From Alteromonas indica (GTDB lineage Bacteria; Pseudomonadota; Gammaproteobacteria; Enterobacterales; Alteromonadaceae): a stretch of 64,000 nt of DNA. Made by a program: the position numbers and the translations under genes. The stretch spans positions 1-64,000 of the forward strand of contig PYVY01000015.1 in the NCBI GenBank assembly GCA_003056425.1, given 5' to 3'. The notes under the pieces are model-generated. The model searched no databases. It saw only the letters and a list, made by a program, of their open reading frames with translations, and had not been told where the DNA came from. Of the stretch, positions 57,838 through 64,000 are shown piece by piece (positions within the stretch are counted from its first letter, which is position 1; every line of letters starts with the position of its first letter).

Positions 57838-58863
57838 TTGGTAAAAAACAGCGTAAGGCAAATAACGTTAATTATCGCCGTGCTATGGCTAACTGCATGC
57901 GGTGGTGAGAAGCTGCCGGTAGTTCATTTGCATGGCGATACAATGGGAACCACGTATAATGTTAAGTATGTGGTAAGGGAAGGGGAGCAGCCAGTTGAAA
58001 ATCTGCAGCAAGAGCTTGATGCGCGATTGGTGAAGATTAATCAGCTAATGTCGACCTATGATCCTGAATCTGAATTGTCCCGCTTTAATCAAAATCGGTT
58101 TACTGAACCTTACCCGGTATCCGCAGAAACTCAAAAGGTAGTAGCCGAAGCATTACGCTTAGGAGAGCTAAGCCATGGGGTGCTAGATATTACCGTGGGA
58201 CCGTTGGTTAACCTGTGGGGGTTTGGGCCGAACAAACGGCCGGAGAAAGTACCTAGTGAGGCACAAATTGCTGAGGTCCGCGAGTACGTAGGCTTAGATA
58301 AGTTAGCGGTTACGGATACGGGATTGCGAAAAACCCATCCACTGGTATACGTAGATTTATCAACGATAGCAAAAGGCTATGGGGTGGATGAAGTTGCGGC
58401 GATACTGGAAGACCATGGTATTGATGATTATCTGGTAGAGATTGGCGGTGAAATGCGGGTCAAAGGGCAACGCGGTAATGGCGATGCCTGGCTGATTGCG
58501 GTAGAAAAGCCGGTAGCCGGTAATCGTTCAGTGCAAAAGATTTTGTCGGTAGGCACTAACGCGGTGGCAACATCAGGTGATTATCGCAATTACTATGAAC
58601 AGGACGGGGTCAGATATTCGCATTTAATAGATCCCCGTACCGGTAAGCCGATTCAGCATAATTTAGTCGCTGTTACTGTGGTTACGCCATCATCCATGAC
58701 CGCAGATGCATTGGCTACCGCATTGATTGTAATGGGATGGGATGCAGCTATAGCGCTTGCTGAGCAGGAAAACCTGGCGGTACTGCTAATCAGACATCAG
58801 GACGGCGAGTTTGAAGAATATACGTCTGCAGCGTTTAACGACACTGTCGATATCAAAAATTAG
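57838..58863 (+). CDS. apbE: FAD:protein FMN transferase
   Basis: The 341-residue ApbE lipoprotein attaches FMN from FAD to threonine residues of NqrB and NqrC on the periplasmic side. A lipobox LTAC gives Cys21. Family motifs include DTMGTTYNV, LSTIAKGYGVDEVA, VEIGGEMRVKG, YSHLIDPRTG and the metal-binding Asp in MTADALATAL. The start is TTG at 57838 with GAGGG nine bases upstream; no better start codon is nearby. It follows the nqr terminator and precedes nqrM by 12 bases. Confidence 0.95.
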   Translation: MVKNSVRQITLIIAVLWLTACGGEKLPVVHLHGDTMGTTYNVKYVVREGEQPVENLQQELDARLVKINQLMSTYDPESELSRFNQNRFTEPYPVSAETQKVVAEALRLGELSHGVLDITVGPLVNLWGFGPNKRPEKVPSEAQIAEVREYVGLDKLAVTDTGLRKTHPLVYVDLSTIAKGYGVDEVAAILEDHGIDDYLVEIGGEMRVKGQRGNGDAWLIAVEKPVAGNRSVQKILSVGTNAVATSGDYRNYYEQDGVRYSHLIDPRTGKPIQHNLVAVTVVTPSSMTADALATALIVMGWDAAIALAEQENLAVLLIRHQDGEFEEYTSAAFNDTVDIKN

Positions 58864-58875
58864 TGAGGTGGTAAC

Positions 58876-59109
58876 ATGAGTACATTTATTCTTGCCTTTG
58901 TTTTCTTTCTGGCAATGGTACTGGCCATGGCTGTAGGCTACATGGTTCAGCGCAAAACGATATCCGGTAGTTGCGGTGGATTAGGCGCCTTGGGTATCGA
59001 AAAGGCCTGTGATTGTCCAGAACCGTGCGATCGTAAAAAAGCCCGTGAAGAAAAAGCGATGATGCGCGAGAAAAAGTTAGCCGAATGGAAAGAAAATCAA
59101 ATATTGTAG
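58876..59109 (+). CDS. nqrM: Na+-NQR maturation protein NqrM
   Basis: The 77-residue protein has one membrane helix (about 5-23) followed by a cysteine-rich part with Cys33, Cys45, Cys47 and Cys51 (the GSCGG and CDCPEPC motifs) and a charged tail. NqrM (DUF539) is needed to deliver iron for the NqrD-NqrE centre. The four cysteines are all kept. GAGGTGG precedes the ATG. Confidence 0.95.
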   Translation: MSTFILAFVFFLAMVLAMAVGYMVQRKTISGSCGGLGALGIEKACDCPEPCDRKKAREEKAMMREKKLAEWKENQIL

Positions 59110-59215
59110 GCAGTGTTTTGGGGAGCGCAAGACGTTTCTGATAAAGCCGTTCAGCCAATACAGTAGCGTATTGATTACTTGTAAACGCACCCGCATATAG
59201 CTTCAATATATACTC

Positions 59216-59247
59216 AAACACACGGCGGCTCACGGCGCTGTGTGTTT
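59216..59247 (+). repeat. Strong hairpin after nqrM
   Basis: AAACACACGGCG and CGCTGTGTGTTT pair over 12 positions (one G-T) around an eight-base loop. It lies 107 bases after nqrM. The T content after the stem is low, so terminator function is doubtful; it may be an RNA-processing or repeat element. Confidence 0.5.
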
Positions 59248-59384
59248 GCTTTAGATGTGGTGCTTCGCCTTCTTTTCGCTTTTTCACCTTGTGTAACTTG
59301 ATAGGGCTTATTGCCCACCAGAGTAAGTCCAGGGCATACCTAAGCCAGGTGTGTAACTATTTAGCACGCCACGCTGCTCTAATT

Positions 59385-59447
59385 CCAAACAAGCCAAACA
59401 AGTCAAACAAGTCAAATCAGCCAATTAAACTAATTAAGCCAAATGAT
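59385..59447 (+). repeat. Degenerate 9-base tandem repeat
   Basis: About seven units of YCAAAYAAG type follow one another. The first three are nearly exact (CCAAACAAG twice, TCAAACAAG) and the later units diverge. Confidence 0.8.
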
Positions 59448-60370
59448 ACTGAGTTCGTGTCGAGGCATGTGATTAGCCCTGGTAGTTCTTCACATTCCTC
59501 ACTTTTGCGCTTTTGGCATTTTCCCTGAATAGCAGCTGCAGTGCTTTAACTGGGACACAGTTTTTCATGGTAAATAAACATCGCTCACGGCTACAGCTTA
59601 CTACCTGAGGGCTATTGGGTAAGGGCCAGGTGAAACCAGATGCTTGCAGGAGTGCACTTATTTACAGATATTTTATAGCGAACAGCGTAGGGCCTGAGTA
59701 TTTTTACCTCTGCCAATGTCTGAGCGTTGCCAGGATTGAGAATCATTGATGTAACGCTTTTTATTCAACTGTAACCCCCTGTTGGTTATTCATCTGCTCA
59801 CTACTTAGCCATTTGCTATTTAACCGGTTACTATCCCGATACATATCCCGTAGTTCCGCAATATGCCGCTACGTTAGCTTCAACCCATATTGTATAGGCC
59901 TCTTCGATGGTCCTTAATGGTAGCGCTGCCCAACACCGCGTAGCGCTTTAACCATGTATATACATCAGTATCGCTAAACCTGTTTGTTATAAGCTCGTCG
60001 CTTTATCTTATTTTGCTAAGGTATGTTACCGTGGCGGGGTATTGGTAAATACTGTCTTTATGTAAACTGAATAATGAAAAGCACCGCTTTTATGGGATCC
60101 TAGTGTCGGCAGCTGTTTGCCGCGGGCTGAATGGTATGCTGCGAGCTATTGAAATACCCCAACCTGACACATATTGGGCCGGTATCGTCTTTGGGCAGCC
60201 ATACCTTTTGTTGATTGAGTATTAATTTTACTTTGACCCAGATTAAAATATAGCCTAACTGGCTATTAGTACAGTATTATAGCCGCCACTGGCGTTAGCC
60301 AGATTAGGGACAACATTAGTCAGCTTACCATTTACAGTGACTCACGTTATTTATTGTAGGAACAGCCACT

Positions 60371-60874
60371 ATGGCGAACATACCTGAACTTCCCCATGAA
60401 GCAGCCCGGTTACAAGCCCTGCTCGATTTAAACATCCTGGACACCCCACCGGAAGAGCGGTTTGATGCGATTACACGCAAAGCACAAGCCGAATTCAAGT
60501 GTAAAACCGTGCTTATCAGCCTGATTGCTGAAGATCGGCAATGGTTTAAATCACGCCAAGGTTTGGATAAGCGTGAAACGCCCAGGAATATCTCTTTTTG
60601 CACCTACGCCATCGCAGAAGAGGAATATCTCATTGTGCCTGACACCCACGAAGATTTTCGCTTTAAAAATAATAAGCTGGTTCAAGGCGAACCGTTTATC
60701 CGTTCTTATGCGGGAGTCATTTTGTATTCTACCGAAGGCTATGAAATGGGGACATTTTGCCTGTTGCACGACAAAGTAAAACATTATGATGAACAGGATA
60801 TTCAGCGTATAAAACATTACGCCAAAATTGTTGAGCAAGAACTGGTACTGTCTGAGGAGTTTGGGCGGCAGTAG
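60371..60874 (+). CDS. Stand-alone GAF domain protein
   Basis: The 167-residue protein is a single GAF domain (about 20-160) with the usual opening EAARLQALLDLNILDTPPEERFD split around residue 18, DRQWFKSRQGLD, and FCTYAI and VPDTHEDFRF in the middle. No output domain is attached. It probably binds a small ligand or light/redox signal and acts on a partner protein. It is a single-gene unit between two non-coding stretches. No partner can be named from context. Confidence 0.85.
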   Translation: MANIPELPHEAARLQALLDLNILDTPPEERFDAITRKAQAEFKCKTVLISLIAEDRQWFKSRQGLDKRETPRNISFCTYAIAEEEYLIVPDTHEDFRFKNNKLVQGEPFIRSYAGVILYSTEGYEMGTFCLLHDKVKHYDEQDIQRIKHYAKIVEQELVLSEEFGRQ

Positions 60875-61311
60875 TCGGAACATTCACCGTACCATCGTTG
60901 TACGCCGGTAACCACGATGGTGTCGGCGGGATAGCGTGTTAACCGTAACTTTTATATGCCAGTCAACGTTCGGGCCTGCAATCATTCCCAAGACAATCCC
61001 AAGACAATCCCAAGACAATCCCAAGACAATCTATCCCTTATATAATAGCAACCAGTAACTGGTGTCTTAATATACGAGATACCTGGTAAGCACCCCAGAA
61101 CGATAATGTTCAGCTGCGGCTACTCATGCGGATTGCCCATGGTTAGCTATCTGCTTCCACCAGCCTACGGGCGAGCGCTATAGTCGTCTATCTATTCGTC
61201 TACTTTAATAACCGTCTTATTGTGGTATCACCAATATGACAGCAATTTCACTGTTATTTTGCCCTGGCCGGCCGCACACTGTTGGTAAAAATGATAGCCA
61301 GGAGATGAGCT
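60875..61311 (+). other. Intergenic region with an inverted repeat and an 11-base tandem repeat
   Basis: In these 437 bases I see an inverted repeat ACCATCGT...ACGATGGT at 60891-60921 just after the GAF gene, and four exact 11-base repeats at 60986-61029. No gene is visible. Confidence 0.45.
60986..61029 (+). repeat. Four exact copies of an 11-base tandem repeat
   Basis: TCCCAAGACAA occurs four times without spacing or change. A unit of 11 bases is close to one DNA helical turn. Confidence 0.92.
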
Positions 61312-61488
61312 ATGTTTACACTTTTTCGACGTGACCCGATAAAAAAGCAACGTAAACGGTATGATGCGTTGTTAGAGCAAGCCATGCACGCGCAGCGTAA
61401 TGGTGATATTAAAACCTATTCAAACTTAACGGCTGAGGCTGAAGCGCTATGGGCGGAGATTGAAACTCTGTCGAAGGCGCCGCGATAG
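61312..61488 (+). CDS. Small DUF6435 (Lacal_2735-like) protein
   Basis: A 58-residue frame begins MFTLFRRDPIKKQRKRYDAL, continues with a helical HAQRNGDIKTYSNL stretch and ends with acidic and basic residues. This resembles the small DUF6435/Lacal_2735 family common in marine bacteria, where DPIKK near the start and QRNGDI are conserved. CAGGAG lies seven bases upstream of the ATG. The protein should be cytoplasmic and helical. No function is known for the family. Confidence 0.78.
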   Translation: MFTLFRRDPIKKQRKRYDALLEQAMHAQRNGDIKTYSNLTAEAEALWAEIETLSKAPR

Positions 61489-61606
61489 CAATCGGCGGAC
61501 GTTGCCATCAGTAAAATTTGCAGGTGGGGAGATACCCTCTGCTATAACGGTTAAATTTAATGCTGGCACCACTATAATTTAGCAAAAGAAACGCGGTACA
61601 CTACGC

Positions 61607-61622
61607 CTGTTTATGTATACAG
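61607..61622 (+). promoter_or_regulatory. LexA (SOS) box of dinB
   Basis: CTGT-TTATGTAT-ACAG fits the LexA consensus CTGT-N8-ACAG fully. It lies 16 bases upstream of the dinB start codon, so LexA bound there would block its transcription until DNA damage. Confidence 0.85.
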
Positions 61623-61637
61623 GTACCTTCTTTTCCC

Positions 61638-62714
61638 ATGCGTAAAATTATTCATGTAGACATGGATTGTTTCTACGCCGCCGTAGAGATGCGCGATAAC
61701 CCGTCGTTACAGCACGTGCCGCTGGCTATTGGCGGTAGCTCAGACCAACGCGGAGTCATCTCGACCTGCAATTACCCAGCCCGCCAATACGGGGTGCGCT
61801 CGGCCATGGCGACAGCCTATGCAATGCGTTTGTGCCCGGATTTAGTCATGGTTAGGGGGCGGATGGATGTCTATGTAAAAGAATCTTTGCGGATACGCGA
61901 AATCTTTGCAGATTACACCGATATTATTGAGCCTTTGTCATTAGATGAAGCATTTTTAGATGTGTCAGGGTCAGCACACTGTGGCGGGAGTGCCACGCTT
62001 ATTGCTGAAGAAATTCGCCAGCGTATTAAACAAGAGCTTGGGTTGACGGCCTCGGCGGGCGTAGCGTCGTGTAAGTTTGTGGCAAAAGTTGCCAGTGATG
62101 AGAATAAGCCTGATGGCATATGTGTAATTACCCCAGATAAGCTGGATGCTTTTGTACGTCACATGGCATTAGAGAAAATCCCCGGGGTGGGCAAAGTCAC
62201 TATGCAAAAGTTGCAGCGTATGGGGCTGGCCACCTGCGCCGATATCCGAAAGTATCCCTTCGAACGTTTACAAAAAGAGTTAGGTAAATTTGGTTCGGTG
62301 TTATGGGACCGGGCGCACGGTATTGATGAACGTGAAGTCAATGTTACTCGGGAGCGTAAATCTATCGGCGTAGAGCGTACCCTTAATGAAGATATCCATA
62401 CACTTGAAGCATGCCGCGCATTTATGCCCACATTATTAGATAAACTTCACGAGCGCATTGCCGCCCATGAAAATAAACACACAAAAGGCAAGGCGGTGCG
62501 GATTCGTACCCAAGGGATAAAGTTGAAATTCAGCGATTTTCAGCTGACTACGGTAGAGCATCGGCATCATCGGCTCGACCCTGAGTATTTCGAAACATTA
62601 CTATTAGAGGCCTTTGCCCGAGGTAATGGCCGAGGGATCCGGTTGTTGGGGCTGCATATTGGCTTAGCAGATGCCGCGCCGGTTGAACAATTAACGTTAC
62701 CATTGGAACAATAA
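61638..62714 (+). CDS. dinB: DNA polymerase IV
   Basis: The 358-residue Y-family polymerase copies damaged DNA. Catalytic motifs are HVDMDCFYAAVEMRDNP at the N-terminus and SLDEAFLDV around residue 103, followed by the helix-hairpin-helix IPGVGKVT and the little-finger domain. The C-terminus, LTLPLEQ, resembles the beta-clamp-binding peptide QLxLxL (EQLTLPL). Length matches the E. coli enzyme (351). It is preceded by a LexA box and followed after six bases by a DUF1653 gene. Confidence 0.96.
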   Translation: MRKIIHVDMDCFYAAVEMRDNPSLQHVPLAIGGSSDQRGVISTCNYPARQYGVRSAMATAYAMRLCPDLVMVRGRMDVYVKESLRIREIFADYTDIIEPLSLDEAFLDVSGSAHCGGSATLIAEEIRQRIKQELGLTASAGVASCKFVAKVASDENKPDGICVITPDKLDAFVRHMALEKIPGVGKVTMQKLQRMGLATCADIRKYPFERLQKELGKFGSVLWDRAHGIDEREVNVTRERKSIGVERTLNEDIHTLEACRAFMPTLLDKLHERIAAHENKHTKGKAVRIRTQGIKLKFSDFQLTTVEHRHHRLDPEYFETLLLEAFARGNGRGIRLLGLHIGLADAAPVEQLTLPLEQ

Positions 62715-62720
62715 ATCACT

Positions 62721-62981
62721 ATGACAGCATCTATCAAACCGGGACTATACGAACATTATAAAGGCCATCAGTATAAGGTATACGATGTGGCTACCCACAG
62801 TGAGGATGAAAGTACCCTGGTAGTGTATCGGCCATGTTACGGAGAGCAGGCACTGTGGGTCAGGCCATTAAGTATGTTTCTGGAGAGTGTAGAAAAAGAC
62901 GGCGAGCGGGTGTCTCGTTTTCGCTATATCGGGCCCCACCCCGAGACTAACGAAAATTTAAATGATCTGTTTGATAAATGA
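62721..62981 (+). CDS. DUF1653 family protein
   Basis: The 86-residue protein contains a DUF1653 domain (about 5-68) with KPGLYEHYKGHQYKVYDVA, VVYRPCYGE, LWVRPLSMF and the closing SRFRYI. It is small, soluble and probably beta-rich. The family's function is unknown. It starts six bases after dinB, so it should be induced with it by DNA damage (inference from the operon). Confidence 0.88.
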   Translation: MTASIKPGLYEHYKGHQYKVYDVATHSEDESTLVVYRPCYGEQALWVRPLSMFLESVEKDGERVSRFRYIGPHPETNENLNDLFDK

Positions 62982-63020
62982 CCGCATAATGGTTTGCACA
63001 TAAACTGATAAGGAATCACC

Positions 63021-63881
63021 ATGAAAGCAGGCCGTATTATGTCGTTAGCCGCGCTGGCTTTGACCATAAACACCAGTGTTCACGCTCAGGGTAAGTTTGA
63101 CGATGTGCAGATTAAAGACACGCCACTACGCGGCGCGGTGCATATGCTGCAGGGGGCCGGGGGCAATATCGGCGTATCGGCAGGTAAAGACGGTGTGTTA
63201 ATTATTGATGATGAATTTGAGCCGCTGGCAGATAAAATCTCTGCCGCGCTGGGTGAGCTGGGTAACACTTCGCCAAAATTTATTATTAATACGCATTTTC
63301 ACGGGGATCACACAGGGGCGAATGCCTGGTTTTCGCAACATGCCGACAGCACTATTGTGGCGCATGACAATGTGCGTGTACGGTTGGCTCAGGACAGCGG
63401 GGTGAAACCGGCCGCATTACCTGTTATTACCTATGCTGACGGCATCAAAATGCACTTCAATGGCGAAACCCTGCATATCATGCATTTAGCTGCTGGCCAT
63501 ACAGATGGGGATTCAGCCGTGTGGTTTGAAGAACCTAATGTTCTGCATACGGGAGATTTGTTTTTTAACGAACGCTTTCCGTTCATTGACTTAGCGTCAG
63601 GCGGCACCGTCGATGGCTATATTCGTTCAGTGCAACAGCTGATTGAAAAAACCAATGATAAAACCATTATTGTGCCTGGCCACGGCCCGTTGGCTAAAAA
63701 AGCAGACTATGAAGCCTTTTTAGAGATGATTGAGCAAACCAAAGCCTATGTCGACAAACATAAAGCCCAGGGTGCGACAGCTCAGGAGATCGTGGATAAA
63801 GGTCTGGAAGAAAAGTGGGTCTCATGGCAATGGGATTTTATCACCCAAGAGAAATGGATAAACACCCTGTACAATGGGTAA
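63021..63881 (+). CDS. Exported MBL-fold metallo-hydrolase
   Basis: The 286-residue protein has a signal peptide (about 1-22, ending VHA-Q) and a metallo-beta-lactamase fold. The zinc site is THFHGDHTGAN (about residues 91-101), with the further ligands in LAAGHTDGDS (His) and HTGDLFF (Asp), and a final His in VPGHGPL. It acts in the periplasm. The family includes lactonases, lactamases and thiol-ester hydrolases; homologues of this type are often annotated as quorum-quenching-like, but the substrate here is unknown. AAGGAATC precedes the ATG, and a terminator follows. Confidence 0.88.
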   Translation: MKAGRIMSLAALALTINTSVHAQGKFDDVQIKDTPLRGAVHMLQGAGGNIGVSAGKDGVLIIDDEFEPLADKISAALGELGNTSPKFIINTHFHGDHTGANAWFSQHADSTIVAHDNVRVRLAQDSGVKPAALPVITYADGIKMHFNGETLHIMHLAAGHTDGDSAVWFEEPNVLHTGDLFFNERFPFIDLASGGTVDGYIRSVQQLIEKTNDKTIIVPGHGPLAKKADYEAFLEMIEQTKAYVDKHKAQGATAQEIVDKGLEEKWVSWQWDFITQEKWINTLYNG

Positions 63882-63903
63882 ATAAACAACAAAATTAAGA
63901 CAC

Positions 63904-63930
63904 GGGAGCTACATTCAGGCTCCCTTTTTT
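63904..63930 (+). terminator. Rho-independent terminator of the MBL-fold gene
   Basis: GGGAGC and GCTCCC form the stem around a nine-base loop, followed by six T. Confidence 0.8.
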
Positions 63931-63948
63931 GTTACCGACGAGGTGAGT

Positions 63949-64000
63949 GTGAGAGTACTGGTTATATTGCTGTGTTTAATAGCCGGGGGGGCGGCGGCGC
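63949..64000 (+). CDS. Start of an exported protein, cut by the window end
   Basis: Seventeen codons from GTG at 63949 read as a hydrophobic signal-peptide-like start (MRVLVILLCLIAGGAAA). GAGG lies five bases upstream; an in-frame GTG at 63943 is also possible. Too little is visible to name the protein. Confidence 0.45.
   Translation, partial: MRVLVILLCLIAGGAAA

Larger units (their letters stand above)
59110..60370 (+). other. Long gene-free region with repeats
   Basis: This 1261-base stretch between nqrM and a GAF gene has no convincing gene. The longest plus-strand frame (59289-59528, 79 codons) gets its length from a 9-base repeat and lacks a ribosome site. Elements seen are a 12-bp hairpin at 59216-59247 and the tandem repeat at 59385-59447. 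The remainder shows nothing I can name; many stop codons in all frames suggest decayed sequence or an untranslated RNA. Confidence 0.45.

Noticed and set aside
59289..59528. 79-codon open frame after nqrM
   Set aside because: No ribosome site; half of it is translation of the 9-base tandem repeat, and the rest is unlike any protein I know.
60986..61029. The tandem 11-base repeats as a CRISPR array
   Set aside because: The units are short and directly adjacent, without spacers, and no cas gene is present.

Overview
The window looks like chromosomal DNA of a marine gammaproteobacterium of the Alteromonadales (Alteromonas-like). Evidence: a complete Na+-translocating NADH:quinone reductase operon (nqrABCDEF) followed by apbE and nqrM; an acetate module with a CrbS/CrbR-type regulatory pair, a DUF4212 plus sodium:solute symporter transporter, a DUF294 protein and acetyl-CoA synthetase; an Oar-like TonB-dependent receptor; FabV as enoyl-ACP reductase; and the conserved argR/mdh divergent pair. 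This assignment comes from gene content and protein resemblance only; no search was run. There is no integrase, transposase, phage gene or CRISPR array, so it reads as stable core chromosome with a few accessory signalling genes.

Layout. 1-184: 3' end of tuf and its terminator. 372-917: a small exported protein. 1015-7307 (minus strand): a five-gene signalling cassette read in the order exported protein, FHA-GAF protein, Ser/Thr kinase with TPRs, soluble histidine kinase, LuxR-type response regulator. 7688-9844: a transmembrane HBM receptor lacking any output domain, then a Tas-like aldo/keto reductase. 9910-13950: DcaP-like porin divergent from acs-crbR. 13947-16330 (minus): rimK / aspartoacylase-like / rimB. 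16504-24802: crbS divergent from the DUF4212-symporter pair, then the DUF294 protein and a DEDD exonuclease. 24887-24973: tRNA-Leu(CAG). 25376-32805: membrane protein, Hpt protein, REC-GGDEF cyclase, MAPEG protein, LysE exporter, orphan ParA, fasciclin protein, TPR lipoprotein and a 2OG-Fe(II) oxygenase. 32979-34832 (minus): uridine kinase and CNT nucleoside transporter. 35015-36818: a solute-binding-like protein overlapping a membrane protein. 37252-41278: TonB receptor and a DJ-1/PfpI protein. 41360-42982: argR and mdh. 43800-46454: a hybrid-kinase bacteriophytochrome. 46697-51503: ppc, fklB, fabV. 51949-59109: nqrABCDEF-apbE-nqrM. 59110-60370: a long non-coding stretch with repeats. 60371-64000: GAF protein, DUF6435 peptide, SOS-controlled dinB with a DUF1653 gene, an exported MBL-fold hydrolase and the start of another gene.

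How the genes work together. Acetate use is the clearest theme. CrbS (transporter-like sensor kinase) and CrbR flank the regulon, and the same sequence TAAGACCAnnGTC occurs twice between the porin and acs and once between crbS and the symporter operon, which makes it a good candidate CrbR operator. Acetyl-CoA then meets central carbon genes also present here (mdh, ppc), and NADH is oxidised by Na+-NQR, whose sodium gradient could drive the symporters. Most of the less described content is signalling: the Ser/Thr-kinase/FHA/two-component cassette, the output-less HBM receptor, the bacteriophytochrome with no heme oxygenase gene nearby, and the binding-protein/membrane-protein pair at 35-36.8 kb.
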